Positions 25,112-34,051 of a stretch of 45,763 bases of DNA are shown here, in pieces. The stretch covers positions 1 through 45,763 of the forward strand of contig WRJO01000002.1 of assembly GCA_009778545.1 (NCBI GenBank). The letters are read 5' to 3'. The notes under the pieces are model-generated. The model was not told the origin of the DNA and made no database searches. It was given only the letters and a program-made list of their open reading frames with translations. The position numbers and the translations under genes were made by a program. Origin of the DNA: Treponema sp. GTDB lineage: Bacteria > Spirochaetota > Spirochaetia > Treponematales > Breznakiellaceae. Each line of letters opens with the position of its first letter. Position 1 is the stretch's first letter.

Positions 25112-25945
25112 GTGAACCTGATCCTCTTTGAAGAACAGGAAATCGGCAAGGCCCTTAACCGGCGCGACGAGCGGTCCATCCATCTGACAAAAGTCCTGCG
25201 AAAAAAAACCGGCGATACATTCGACGCGGGGATTCTCGGCGGCGGCAGCGGCACGGGCGCCATCGAAAAAATCGGCGCAGACGGCTCGCTGGAATTTTCC
25301 CTGGAAATACACTGCCCTGCCCTACCCCGCCTGCCCATCCGAATCGCCGTCGGCTTCCCCCGGCCCATACAGATACGCCGCCTGCTCCGCGATCTTTCCA
25401 GCCTCGGCGTCGCAGCCATCGATCTCTTCGGAACCGAGCTGGGCGAAAAAAGCTACCGCGACACCAAGCTGCTGATCGACGGCGGCGCGCGCTCTGCCCT
25501 CATCGAAGGGGCGGCGCAGTCCCGCGACACCACCATCCCCGCGCTCAACGTTTATGCCGATTTACATAACTGGCTGCACAAACACCCTTGGGAAACAGAT
25601 GCCAATGAAGGGGGGGCTGTTTCCATGCCCGATTCCTGTTCCGAAGCCTCCGGTTTCCGCCCCCCCTCCGCTTCAAAGCCGCAGGCGGCTTTTCCGCTAC
25701 CCCCCCCCATACTCATCGCCGCCGACAACGTGCGGGCCGGCGGCGCCATGTCCGGCATGGCGCAAACCAGCGGCCCCGTGACGCTGGCAATCGGCAGCGA
25801 GCGCGGCTGGTCGGACCGCGAGCGGGAAATGCTCGAAGCGGCAGGCTTTCTGCGCCTGTCCCTGGGCAGCCGCGCCCTGCGGACCGAAACCGCCTGCGTC
25901 GCCGCCGCAGTACTGGCAATAGAAAAAATCGGCGGATTGGGTTAA
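25112..25945 (+). CDS. rsmE: 16S rRNA m3U1498 methyltransferase RsmE, with in-frame insertion
   Basis: The 277-residue SPOUT methyltransferase methylates U1498 of 16S rRNA. An N-terminal PUA-like part (HLTKVLRKKTGDTFDAG) is followed by the SPOUT knot, with LAIGSERGWSDRE and the family end LGSRALRTETACVAA. The motif normally reads GPEGGW; here it is GSERGW. Between about residues 160 and 198 lies a Gly/Pro/Ser-rich stretch with C- and G-runs and a palindrome that family members lack. The start is GTG at 25112 with GGAGG 12 bases upstream. It follows DUF6941 directly. Confidence 0.88.
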   Translation: MNLILFEEQEIGKALNRRDERSIHLTKVLRKKTGDTFDAGILGGGSGTGAIEKIGADGSLEFSLEIHCPALPRLPIRIAVGFPRPIQIRRLLRDLSSLGVAAIDLFGTELGEKSYRDTKLLIDGGARSALIEGAAQSRDTTIPALNVYADLHNWLHKHPWETDANEGGAVSMPDSCSEASGFRPPSASKPQAAFPLPPPILIAADNVRAGGAMSGMAQTSGPVTLAIGSERGWSDREREMLEAAGFLRLSLGSRALRTETACVAAAVLAIEKIGGLG

Positions 25946-25954
25946 TATTCCCCC

Positions 25955-26758
25955 ATGAATCAAGATCAAGTTAAACAAAAATTGCTGGCCGTCGAAGACG
26001 CGCCGATGGAATTTTCGGTTGTTTTTTCCGGGAAAAAAAGCGGCAAGGTCAACGGCCTGTACAAGGTGGACAGCCGCGAAATAATAATTCACAACCGCAA
26101 TTTTGATCAGGGAAAAACCGGCGACAACCTGCTGTTGTACACCTCTATCCACGAGTACGCCCACCACCTCCACGCCTGCCGGCAGGGCGGCAAACTTCCC
26201 TCCCGCGCGCACAGCTCGGAGTTCTGGGCTATCTTTCACGCGCTGCTGGAAAAAGCCGAAGCGAAAAAAATCTACGTCGATGTTTTTGCCGGTTCGCCCG
26301 AACTTGCCGACCTCACCGAAACAATCCGCAAAAAATACCTCCGCGAAAACGGCGCGCTCGTCAAGGAAATGGGCAAGCACCTGCTCAAGGCCCACGAACT
26401 CTGCACCGCTATCGGCGTACGCTTCGAGGATTACGTTGACCGCATGCTGCGAATCCCCCGCACCGCCGCCAACATGGCGATAAAGATGTTCGAGTACGAT
26501 CTGAACCCCGCAACCGGCGCCGACAACATGCGTTTCCTTGCCGGCATCCGCGACCCGGAAAACCGCCAGGCCGCCGAAGCCGCCCTGATCAAGGGCAAAA
26601 GCCCCGACTCGGTAAAAGTCGCCATACGCCAAAAGAACAATGACGAAATGCCGGAAGAGCCAAAACTCCGCCTGGAAAAGGAAAAGGCCCGCCTTGAGCG
26701 CACCATCGCCTCCCTCACCAAACGGCTGGAAGAAGTGGAGAAGGAATTAGCGGAATAG
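25955..26758 (+). CDS. HExxH putative metalloprotease with C-terminal coiled coil
   Basis: The 267-residue protein has the zinc motif HEYAHH (about residues 66-71) in the helix after strand DNLLLYTSI, preceded by a beta-rich N-terminus (SREIIIHNRNF). A downstream His or Glu may be the third ligand (SSEFWAIFHALLEKAE). The last 45 residues (RLEKEKARLERTIASLTKRL) form a coiled coil. It is soluble and has no signal peptide, so it would act in the cytoplasm. The substrate is unknown. TAATAT ends six bases before ATG and there is no ribosome binding site. Confidence 0.65.
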   Translation: MNQDQVKQKLLAVEDAPMEFSVVFSGKKSGKVNGLYKVDSREIIIHNRNFDQGKTGDNLLLYTSIHEYAHHLHACRQGGKLPSRAHSSEFWAIFHALLEKAEAKKIYVDVFAGSPELADLTETIRKKYLRENGALVKEMGKHLLKAHELCTAIGVRFEDYVDRMLRIPRTAANMAIKMFEYDLNPATGADNMRFLAGIRDPENRQAAEAALIKGKSPDSVKVAIRQKNNDEMPEEPKLRLEKEKARLERTIASLTKRLEEVEKELAE

Positions 26759-26776
26759 GGTAATTGCCACCCGTTC

Positions 26777-27307
26777 TTACATAAAATTAGCGGCCACTGC
26801 CACTGCCGCGATAATGAAAATGATAATTGCAACAGGAATAGTGGCAAGGGAGATAATCGCCAAAATCCCCTTAAATTTCCACAGCGACTTGTTATTGGCA
26901 AAGGCGGTTTCCAGTTCCTGTACCGAACCGCTTTGAAAATACCCGCTGAGTTTGGAACCAAAATTAAACGTAAAGAGGGCGGGAAAAAAATAAAGCAGAG
27001 CCATGCCAATGTACAGAATCCCCATCAAAACGCCATAGGATGATCCCAAAGAAGACCCGTATTCGTACATTCCAGGTATATAGTCCCATAATCTGGACAT
27101 GGCACCGCTGAAAGCAAGAAATACCAGGCTGAATAACGCCATAAATCCGCTTCCAATAAAGCCAAGTATGCCCAAAAAGCGCAGCCAGGGCGATGCCTCC
27201 CGGAGATAACGAAGCATAGTGTCGGACAGGTACGCCCTTGCCGCCTGGGGCCTTTCCGGCACGATCTCCTGCTCGGGGCTTTCATAGGGAAATGATGAAT
27301 CTGACAT
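26777..27307 (-). CDS. DUF5362-like multi-pass membrane protein
   Basis: The 176-residue protein has a soluble Pro/Glu-rich N-terminus (1-40) and about four membrane helices: FLGILGFIGSGFMALFSLVF, the helix near GVLMGILYIGMALLYFFPAL, and two overlapping in GILAIISLATIPVAIIIFII. The ...WLRFLGILGF... and ...LLYFFPALFTF... patterns match the DUF5362 family. GGAGG lies nine bases before the start. It is convergent with the HExxH gene (18-base gap) and divergent from lgt. Function unknown. Confidence 0.6.
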   Translation of the reverse strand: MSDSSFPYESPEQEIVPERPQAARAYLSDTMLRYLREASPWLRFLGILGFIGSGFMALFSLVFLAFSGAMSRLWDYIPGMYEYGSSLGSSYGVLMGILYIGMALLYFFPALFTFNFGSKLSGYFQSGSVQELETAFANNKSLWKFKGILAIISLATIPVAIIIFIIAAVAVAANFM

Positions 27308-27356
27308 ACCGCCTCCTTAACCTATTCTACACCGGCTGCGATAAAAATTCAATGAC

Positions 27357-27392
27357 GCGCTAACCACTAGCCACTAACCACTAGCCGCTAAT
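27357..27392. repeat. 14-bp tandem repeat (CTAACCACTAGCCA)
   Basis: Two and a half units of CTAACCACTAGCC(A/G) upstream of lgt. The same CACTAACCACTA core builds the hairpin at 5922-5950, so this is a dispersed unit. Confidence 0.6.
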
Positions 27393-27397
27393 ATACT
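27392..27397 (+). promoter_or_regulatory. -10-like box of lgt
   Basis: TATACT ends six bases before ATG 27404; no ribosome binding site is present and no good -35 is visible in the tandem repeat upstream. Confidence 0.4.
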
Positions 27398-27403
27398 GTT
27401 CCC

Positions 27404-28441
27404 ATGCTGTTGTCGGTTGATTTTCCCATGTGGCTCAAACCGGAGATTATTCCCGGGCTGCCGTTCCGCTGGTACGGGCTGATGTACATCCTTGCATTCG
27501 CCACTGCCTTTCTCGTCTACCGCCGCCAGGTAAAAGAGCGGCGCTTTCCCATGACCGAGGAACAACTCTACTCGCTGTTTACCTGGGGCATACTGGGGCT
27601 GCTGCTGGGGGCGCGGCTTTTTTCCGCCCTGGTGTATTCGGGCGACCGCTACATCCTGCGCCCCTGGCTGATCTTCTGGCCGTTCGAGAACGGGCACTTT
27701 ACCGGCCTTATGGGAATGAGCTACCACGGCGGCGCGATCGGCGGCCTTTTGGGAGTGATACTTTGGGCAAGGGCAAAGCGGTTCAATTTCCGTGAAATCG
27801 GCGACATGTATGCGGCGAGCATTCCCCTGGGCTACACCTTCGGGCGGCTGGGCAATTTTATCAACGGCGAACTGTACGGCAGGGTAACGACCGGCCCCTT
27901 GGGAATGGTATTTCCCCACGCGACGCCCCTTGCGGCAAGCGAGCCATGGGTGCAGGAAGCCGCCGAAAAAACCGGCGCCGTTAGAAGCGGGCTTGTCAAC
28001 CTGCCGCGCCACCCCTCCCAGCTCTACGAGATGATCCTTGAAGGACTCGTGCTGTGGGCGATCATCTGGTTCTTCCGCAACCGCAAACCCGCAAAGGGCT
28101 TTCTCATCGGCCTGTACTTCCTGGGCTACGGGTTTTTCCGCTTTTTTATCGAATACTTCCGCGAGCCGGACGCCGACCTCGGCTACCGCATTCAGCTAGT
28201 TAAAAACACCCTGCCCACGGCGCTTGCCCATCCCCCCTTGAGCTTTTCCACCGGGCAGATCCTCTGCTTCGGCATGATTGTTTTCGGCATCGTGTGGATG
28301 ATCATCGTCTCGCGGCTGCCCGACCACGTGCCGGTTCGCGTGTACGAAAAAAGCGAAGGAAAGCCGGAAAAGGCCAAAACCACCGAAGAAAAAGCCAGCG
28401 AGCGCAACCGCCGCCGCAAACAACGAAGAAAACTGCGTTAA
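27404..28441 (+). CDS. lgt: prolipoprotein diacylglyceryl transferase Lgt
   Basis: The 345-residue inner-membrane enzyme transfers diacylglycerol from phosphatidylglycerol to the lipobox cysteine of prolipoproteins. It has about seven membrane helices, the YHGGAIGGLLG motif with the catalytic-region His, the signature GRLGNFINGELYGR, and the late motif HPSQLYE. The C-terminus (from about residue 310) is an extra Lys/Arg/Glu-rich cytoplasmic tail ending RRRKQRRKLR. It would process the many lipoproteins encoded in this window. It is divergent from the DUF5362 gene. Confidence 0.96.
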   Translation: MLLSVDFPMWLKPEIIPGLPFRWYGLMYILAFATAFLVYRRQVKERRFPMTEEQLYSLFTWGILGLLLGARLFSALVYSGDRYILRPWLIFWPFENGHFTGLMGMSYHGGAIGGLLGVILWARAKRFNFREIGDMYAASIPLGYTFGRLGNFINGELYGRVTTGPLGMVFPHATPLAASEPWVQEAAEKTGAVRSGLVNLPRHPSQLYEMILEGLVLWAIIWFFRNRKPAKGFLIGLYFLGYGFFRFFIEYFREPDADLGYRIQLVKNTLPTALAHPPLSFSTGQILCFGMIVFGIVWMIIVSRLPDHVPVRVYEKSEGKPEKAKTTEEKASERNRRRKQRRKLR

Positions 28442-28499
28442 CAGCAAATTTCGCGAAGATCTCACGCAGAGAACGCAGAGAATTTTGTTCAGTTAATTC

Positions 28500-28605
28500 A
28501 CACGGAGGCACGGAGGCACTGAGGCTATGGAAAGTTAGGATAGATGCAGACCGCTTATCCCCTGTCTTTCCCCTGCGTCCTCCGTGCCTCTGCGCCTTTG
28601 TGAGG
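28500..28605. repeat. dispersed GAGGCACAGAGG hairpin repeat, copy B
   Basis: Left arm ACACGGAGGCACGGAGGCACTG, interior with GAAAGTTAGGAT and CAGACCGCTTATCCCCTGTC, right arm ending GCCTCTGCGCCTTTGTGAGG. The interior is the reverse complement of copy A. A second small unit (CGCAGAGAACGCAGAGAA) lies just before it at 28465-28482. Together they fill the gap between lgt and the histidine kinase. Confidence 0.8.
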
Positions 28606-28624
28606 AATTGGGGAATAAATTATG

Positions 28625-30769
28625 CTATTCAGCATGTAAATACTTTCGCAGTTTATCGAGGACTTCATCGAAATCCAGGGGCTTGCCGACGTGGTTGTTC
28701 ATGCCGACTTCAAGGCATTTTTCTATGTCCTCACGGAAGACATTGGCGGTCATGGCGATGATTGGCACTTTCGCCGAACCTTTTTCCGCTTCAATCGCAC
28801 GGATTCTGCGGGTCGCCTCGTAGCCGTCCATTTCGGGCATCTGCAGGTCCATAAAGATCGCATCGTAGGGCTTTTGCATTTCCTGAAACATCTTAACCGC
28901 CATAACGCCGTTTTCGGCAGTGTCTATCGCCAGCTTTGTCGGTTCCAGAAGGGCAAGCACTATCTCGCGGTTGATATCCACGTCCTCAGCCAGCAAAATG
29001 TGGAAGTTTGAGAAATCATCTTTTTTACTGCGTGCCTTTTTAATTTCCTCGTGGTCAATACCAAAGCAGGTATTAAGGCAGTCAACAATGTCCGAATGGA
29101 ACAGGGGTTTTTGCAGATAGTGATCCACACCGGCGTTTTTGGCATCTGTTTCAATACTGCTCCACTCCGCAGCGGAGATCATGATCACCATCGAAGATTT
29201 TTCGGCGCTTTGCTGCTTGACCCTGGCCGCGACTTCTATGCCGTTCATGCCGGGCATTTTCCAGTCGATAAAGTACAGATCGTACAGGCCGTTTTTGGCG
29301 ATCAGATCCATCGCATCTTCTCCGCTTAAAGCAAGATCGCAGCGCAGGCCGAGCCGCTTTGCTTCGATGTGGAAGTATTCGAGTGTTTCGGGATGGTCGT
29401 CTACAACCAGCACGCGAAGGTCGTCCCACTTAACTTTATTTGAAAGCAGGGCTTTATTCCGCTCCTCCCCCTGCGCGGCGCGGAACGTAAAGCCAAAAGT
29501 CGATCCCCTGCCCGATTCGGAATTTACCCAGATGCGGCCGCCCATCATCTCTGCCAGCCGTTTGGATATTGCAAGGCCAAGGCCGGTCCCGCCGAACTTG
29601 CGCGAAGTGCTTGAATCGGCCTGCTGAAATGAGGTAAACAGGCGGGCCTGCTGTTCCTCGCTGATGCCTATTCCGGAATCGGTTACTTCAATTTGCACGG
29701 TGTAGACATCGTTTTCCTTTCCCGCAAGCCAGGCGGAAAGGCTTATCTTCCCGCTTTCGGGGGTGAATTTAACGGCGTTGGAAAGCAGGTTGGTAATTAT
29801 CTGCGCCAGCCGCTGATCGTCGCCGATCAGGGCGGTGGGAATCGACTCGTCCAGATTAACGGAAAAATTCTGGTGTTTTTCTTCCACGCGGAAGTTAATA
29901 ACATTCACCACTTTCTGGATCATCCGTTCAAAATCAAAATTTTCAAAGGACAGCTCCAGCTTGTTCGCCTCGATCTTGGACATGTCAAGAATATCATTAA
30001 TGACACCTAACAGATGGGTCGAGGCATCCTCAATCTTCTGGAGGCAGTACTCCTTGCGTTCAACGGAATCGGAATCTTTGGCGATGGCGGTCATGCCGAT
30101 GATCGCGTTCATGGGAGTCCGTATCTCATGGCTCATGTTTGACAGAAATTCCGACTTTGCCGCGCTGGCCCGTTCTGCTTCCTCGCGGGCGCTTTCAATA
30201 TCGGTAACGTCGTTGAAAATCGCCATCGCCCCTTCGCTGCCGCTTTCAATCGATGTCAGGGGAATAAAATTGATGATGTACTTCCGCAGTTCGCCTCCGC
30301 TCAGGCTGGTCTGCGCCGGAACGAAACGGGGCGAATTGTCAGCAAGCACTTCGGAAAGGTTTTTGGCAAAGGCCGCGATAAATTCTTCTTCGCAGATCCC
30401 TTTCAAAACATCCCGTATTTCCCTGCCGTTTTCACTGCCGTCCGATATGCCGGCGATCTTCAGAAGTATGCCGGAACAAAAAGCGATGCGCGCCGTATTG
30501 TCAAAACAGATGATGATGCCAAGGCTGTTGTCCAGCAATAATTGCAGATAACGATCCCGCACCCTCTGGGCGATTGTCTGAACGGCGAGCCGGTTTGCCT
30601 GGGCTTTGGCAAATACTTTTTCCTGTTCGATTGCGGCCTGCATGCGGCTGATTTCGCGTTCTTTTTTCCGGAGCGCTTTTTCCAGTTCGGCGATTCGCGT
30701 CTCTGCGAGCTGCGTCTCTACGAGCCGGGCCTGTTGTTCCGCTGCCGTCTGCAGGGGGTTTACTTCCAC
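28625..30769 (-). CDS. soluble hybrid sensor histidine kinase with two receiver domains
   Basis: The 714-residue protein starts with a coiled coil (residues 1-65), then a PAS domain (about 68-195, LLLDNSLGIIICFDNTARI), HisKA with phospho-acceptor H214 in NMSHEIRTPMNAIIGM, HATPase_c (about 310-440; NLLSNAVKF, DSGIGI, GGTGLGLAI), REC1 with D502 in FIDWKMPG, and REC2 with D641 in FMDLQMPEMDG. There is no membrane helix and no output domain, so it signals in the cytoplasm through phosphorelay to another protein. It lies 24 bases downstream of a FIST sensor gene, the likely input protein. Confidence 0.93.
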   Translation of the reverse strand: MEVNPLQTAAEQQARLVETQLAETRIAELEKALRKKEREISRMQAAIEQEKVFAKAQANRLAVQTIAQRVRDRYLQLLLDNSLGIIICFDNTARIAFCSGILLKIAGISDGSENGREIRDVLKGICEEEFIAAFAKNLSEVLADNSPRFVPAQTSLSGGELRKYIINFIPLTSIESGSEGAMAIFNDVTDIESAREEAERASAAKSEFLSNMSHEIRTPMNAIIGMTAIAKDSDSVERKEYCLQKIEDASTHLLGVINDILDMSKIEANKLELSFENFDFERMIQKVVNVINFRVEEKHQNFSVNLDESIPTALIGDDQRLAQIITNLLSNAVKFTPESGKISLSAWLAGKENDVYTVQIEVTDSGIGISEEQQARLFTSFQQADSSTSRKFGGTGLGLAISKRLAEMMGGRIWVNSESGRGSTFGFTFRAAQGEERNKALLSNKVKWDDLRVLVVDDHPETLEYFHIEAKRLGLRCDLALSGEDAMDLIAKNGLYDLYFIDWKMPGMNGIEVAARVKQQSAEKSSMVIMISAAEWSSIETDAKNAGVDHYLQKPLFHSDIVDCLNTCFGIDHEEIKKARSKKDDFSNFHILLAEDVDINREIVLALLEPTKLAIDTAENGVMAVKMFQEMQKPYDAIFMDLQMPEMDGYEATRRIRAIEAEKGSAKVPIIAMTANVFREDIEKCLEVGMNNHVGKPLDFDEVLDKLRKYLHAE

Positions 30770-30793
30770 AAGTCGCTTCTTTACCCGTCCAGG

Positions 30794-31951
30794 CTAGAAA
30801 ACGAGGGCGGAAAAAGTAAAATTATGAAAGCGGTTCTGCAGAGCGCCTGATTCATCCTGCACCGGACAAACTTCTCCTCCCGAATAGCCTGCCATAAAGG
30901 TCATGAGGCTGCCGTTCTCCAGCCGGTTTTCCACAAGCTTCAGTTCGCCGTCGTGATCGGGAACCAGCATCACATAGCGGGTAACGCAGGGCAGGAACAG
31001 CGCGCCGCTCTTTTTGCCGCACTTTATAACCCGGTTCATGCCTTCTTCGGCGGTCGTTAAAATGCCCTCGTTGGTTATTTCGCCTACGGCGACCGATGCC
31101 CCCGTGGGCATTTCGCCGCCACAGAGGAGGCTGCCGTCGTCGTTCACGGTGTATATCGCCAGGGCTACCGGCACCGCGCTTCCCTCGTAATAAACCATAA
31201 GCGGAGTGGTAATGGAGGCATCTTTCATTATTTCCACCCCCCTGTTTTCCATATACCTCCACGCGGGAATACCGTCAATTTTTTTCAGCAAGCAGCCTTC
31301 GGAGTCGGTAATTTTCCCCCGGTCTTTGCGAATATTCTGTGTCGGAATCGAAACAACATAGAATTCAGGATCAACCGGTCCGTGCAGCAGTATCATAACC
31401 ATACCGTTTACCGTGACATCGCCGTTTCGGAAAACATTGCAGTGTTCATAGCTCACATCGGAATTGGTGGCGAGGCTGCCCCAAAACGGAATGCCGCCGC
31501 AGACTTCGTCAAAAGCCCGGTGCATCAGCGCCCCGCTGAGATCATAAAGGTAGGGAAAAAAGGTGATGATCAACGAAGGCTTGCCGGGGAGGTTCTTGAC
31601 GGAATCCGAGTATGCGGCTTCCATCTGTTCATGATAATTGTCCGGCCCCAGCGCACCGGACATTACAGCCTCGAAGATAACTTCGTCGCTGGTCAGCACG
31701 GTAAGGGAGAGCGCATACATGCTCCGCCCGTGCTGATTGGCGCTTGCCATCGTCGTCATGCCGATAACGTCAAACGGCAGATTTTTGCATAATGCATCGA
31801 TAAACCCGGCGCTGGTAAAATCATAGTGGCATGTGATCAGGCCGATGCTGTGTTTTTTCAGGGCGCCAAGATCGAGCTGTTCGAGAATTTCGGCAATGCC
31901 GTCCTCAACCTCATCCACTTCTTCCGTATAGGCGGTCATCATCTGTATCAT
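30794..31951 (-). CDS. FIST-domain (FIST_N plus FIST_C) sensory protein
   Basis: The 385-residue soluble protein has the FIST_N pattern (LGALKKHSIGLITCHYDF, FDVIGMTTMASANQHGR, GGIPFWGSLATNSD) and a FIST_C half with LYYEG-like MVYYEGSAVP, GGEMPTGASVAVGE, and the end motif FMAGYSGGEVCPVQ. FIST proteins bind small ligands, probably amino acids, and are usually encoded next to kinases or cyclases. AAGGGGG lies six bases before the start. It forms a two-gene operon with the hybrid kinase. Confidence 0.88.
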   Translation of the reverse strand: MIQMMTAYTEEVDEVEDGIAEILEQLDLGALKKHSIGLITCHYDFTSAGFIDALCKNLPFDVIGMTTMASANQHGRSMYALSLTVLTSDEVIFEAVMSGALGPDNYHEQMEAAYSDSVKNLPGKPSLIITFFPYLYDLSGALMHRAFDEVCGGIPFWGSLATNSDVSYEHCNVFRNGDVTVNGMVMILLHGPVDPEFYVVSIPTQNIRKDRGKITDSEGCLLKKIDGIPAWRYMENRGVEIMKDASITTPLMVYYEGSAVPVALAIYTVNDDGSLLCGGEMPTGASVAVGEITNEGILTTAEEGMNRVIKCGKKSGALFLPCVTRYVMLVPDHDGELKLVENRLENGSLMTFMAGYSGGEVCPVQDESGALQNRFHNFTFSALVF

Positions 31952-32008
31952 AATTTCCCCCTTAATATGTAATACTGTACAATATTTAAAAGAATGCTAC
32001 AATGCGGT

Positions 32009-33415
32009 ATGCGGTACTACAGCACCAGAGACAAGAGCAACGCAGCCAGCTTCGCAGCAGCCGCCCTGACCGGCCTTGCCCCGGATGGCGGACTATTCGT
32101 CCCGGAAGAGATACCAGGCTATCCGCCGGCAGTACTTTCATCGCTGGGGGTCATGGGCTATCCGGAGATCGCCCTGGAAACGATCAGGCCGTTCGTGCGG
32201 GGCGAAATACCCGATCCCGTGCTGGAAGACATTGTACGCGATGCCTACCCCTTCGGCGCGCCCCTGGTCGGTGTCGGCGGTCGGTTGATCCTGGAGCTTT
32301 TCCACGGGCCGACTGCGGCGTTCAAGGACTTTGGGGCGCGTTTTATGGCGCGGGCATTTGCCTGGCTCCGGCGCGGCGAGGACAGGCCCCTGCGGATCCT
32401 TGTTGCCACATCCGGCGACACCGGCGGGGCGGTTGCGGACGGCTTTTTCGAAGTACCGGGCATTTCCGTCACGGTGCTGTACCCCAAAGGCAGAATAACC
32501 CCCCTGCAGGAGCGGCAGATCGCCGGCCTTGGCAAAAACATCAGCGCCCTTGCCGTAGAAGGCAGCTTTGACGACTGCCAGCGGCTGGTAAAAGCCGCCC
32601 TTGCCGACGAAGCTCTCAAAAAGAAAACGCCGCTGTCATCGGCGAATTCGATTAACATCAGCCGCCTCATTCCGCAGGCCGCCTACTACGCCGCCGCCGC
32701 CGGCCGCGCATTTGCCGGTAAGACAGACCCCGACAGCGAAGCAACTCCGAGAATTAAAGGAGGAAGCCTCCCCCCTGGGGCGCACTGCTTGCAAGCAAGC
32801 TCAGTTGCGCCCCCCCAATCCCCAGTCCCCAGTCCTCAGTCCCTAGTAATTCTTTGTGTGCCTTCCGGCAACTTCGGCAACCTGACCGCCGGACTCTACG
32901 CCATGAAGATGGGCGCTCCGGTGCATCAGTTTATCGCCGCCACCAACATCAACAAAACCGTTCCCGATTATCTCGCTTCGGGCGAATACCGGGCAATGAC
33001 TTCGCAGGCGACCATATCCAACGCGATGGACGTGGGCGCGCCCAGCAATTTTGAGCGCATGGCAGCGCATTTTTCCTGGGAGGAAATGCGGCGGATCATT
33101 TTGGGCGTTTCCGTCTCGGACGGCGAAACCAGGGAAACCATCGCGCGGGTGCACAAGGAAGCGGGCTACTTCCTTGATCCGCACAGCGCCGTCGGCTGGA
33201 AGGGCGTGGACAAGCTCCGTGCGGAAAACAAAATCGGCGACGGCCCGGTGACGGTACTTTCCACGGCGCACCCGGCAAAATTTTCCGAGATTGTCGAGCC
33301 GCTGGTCGGCCCCGCGCCGGTTCCCGCCTCCCTTGAACGCGCAATGAGCCGAACCGTCACTTCCCAAACAATCCCTGCCGAAGAATCCGCATTAATCGAG
33401 GTATTAGCATCATGA
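32009..33415 (+). CDS. thrC: threonine synthase, with in-frame low-complexity insertion
   Basis: The 468-residue PLP enzyme converts O-phosphohomoserine to threonine. Visible: start [26 protein letters not shown] lysine motif [15 protein letters not shown], phosphate-binding [20 protein letters not shown], and [12 protein letters not shown]. Between about residues 240 and 280 a stretch rich in Pro/Ser/Gly ([20 protein letters not shown], then [10 protein letters not shown]) interrupts the fold just before the VPSGNFGN strand; it contains a GCTTGCAAGCAAGC palindrome and CCCAGT repeats. ATG 32009 follows TACAAT by five bases without a ribosome binding site. It overlaps the next gene by four bases. 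Confidence 0.93.
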   Translation: MRYYSTRDKSNAASFAAAALTGLAPDGGLFVPEEIPGYPPAVLSSLGVMGYPEIALETIRPFVRGEIPDPVLEDIVRDAYPFGAPLVGVGGRLILELFHGPTAAFKDFGARFMARAFAWLRRGEDRPLRILVATSGDTGGAVADGFFEVPGISVTVLYPKGRITPLQERQIAGLGKNISALAVEGSFDDCQRLVKAALADEALKKKTPLSSANSINISRLIPQAAYYAAAAGRAFAGKTDPDSEATPRIKGGSLPPGAHCLQASSVAPPQSPVPSPQSLVILCVPSGNFGNLTAGLYAMKMGAPVHQFIAATNINKTVPDYLASGEYRAMTSQATISNAMDVGAPSNFERMAAHFSWEEMRRIILGVSVSDGETRETIARVHKEAGYFLDPHSAVGWKGVDKLRAENKIGDGPVTVLSTAHPAKFSEIVEPLVGPAPVPASLERAMSRTVTSQTIPAEESALIEVLAS

Positions 33416-33903
33416 AAAAATGTCCGTGCGGAACGGGGCGCGATTACAATGAATGTTGCGAGCCGTATATATCAGGCAAGGCAAAAGCGCCGACAGCCGA
33501 AGCCCTCATGCGAAGCCGCTACAGCGCCTATGTTGAACACGCCGTTGACTACATCATCGATACCTGCGTTCACAAGGGCAAGGACGACATCGACTACAAA
33601 TCGACCAAAGACTGGAGCGAGCAGTCCGCCTGGCTGGGCCTGAAGATCATCGCCAGCGAAAAGGGTAGCCCCGCCGACACCGAGGGAACCGTTGAGTTTG
33701 AAGCCGCCTACGAACGCGATGGTTTGAAAGACGTTCACCACGAGAAGGCCAAATTCAAAAAAAGCGGCGACGGCGAATGGCTCTACGACGAAGGCCATGT
33801 TACACCCCTCACCATAGTCCGCACGGGGCCAAAGACCGGCCGAAACGATCCCTGCCCCTGCGGCTCCGGTAAAAAGTACAAACACTGCTGCTACGGGAAG
33901 TAA
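33412..33903 (+). CDS. YchJ-type SEC-C zinc-motif protein
   Basis: The 163-residue protein has two SEC-C zinc motifs, [13 protein letters not shown] at the N-terminus and [13 protein letters not shown] at the C-terminus, with the NTF2-like YchJ domain between them ([19 protein letters not shown], then FEAAYERDG and HEKAKFKK). This is the layout of the YchJ family; SEC-C motifs often bind ribosomes or SecB-type partners, but the function is unknown. It is ATGA-coupled to thrC. Confidence 0.88.
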   Translation: MKKCPCGTGRDYNECCEPYISGKAKAPTAEALMRSRYSAYVEHAVDYIIDTCVHKGKDDIDYKSTKDWSEQSAWLGLKIIASEKGSPADTEGTVEFEAAYERDGLKDVHHEKAKFKKSGDGEWLYDEGHVTPLTIVRTGPKTGRNDPCPCGSGKKYKHCCYGK

Positions 33904-33917
33904 TTCTCATTTAGTCT

Positions 33918-34013
33918 CTCACAGAGGCACAGAGGCACGGTGGGAAAAAAGGGGATTTGAAAACTACCGTTCAAAATTTTTCGATCTCTGTGCCTTGGTG
34001 CCTCCGTGTGAGG
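33918..34013. repeat. dispersed GAGGCACAGAGG hairpin repeat, copy C
   Basis: Left arm CTCACAGAGGCACAGAGGCA, right arm CTGTGCCTTGGTGCCTCCGT followed by GTGAGG. Interior differs from copies A and B. The sequence just right of it (TATTGGAG...TTATGCTATTC) resembles the flank of copy B (AATTGGGG...TTATGCTATTC). Confidence 0.75.
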
Positions 34014-34015
34014 TA

Positions 34016-34045
34016 TTGGAGATTTATGCTATTCGCGGTTATACT
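34016..34045 (+). promoter_or_regulatory. putative leaderless promoter of the metal transporter
   Basis: TTGGAG (34016-34021), 18 bases, TATACT (34040-34045), then six bases to ATG 34052. The -35 lies in sequence belonging to the repeat edge. Confidence 0.45.
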
Positions 34046-34051
34046 ATGCAC

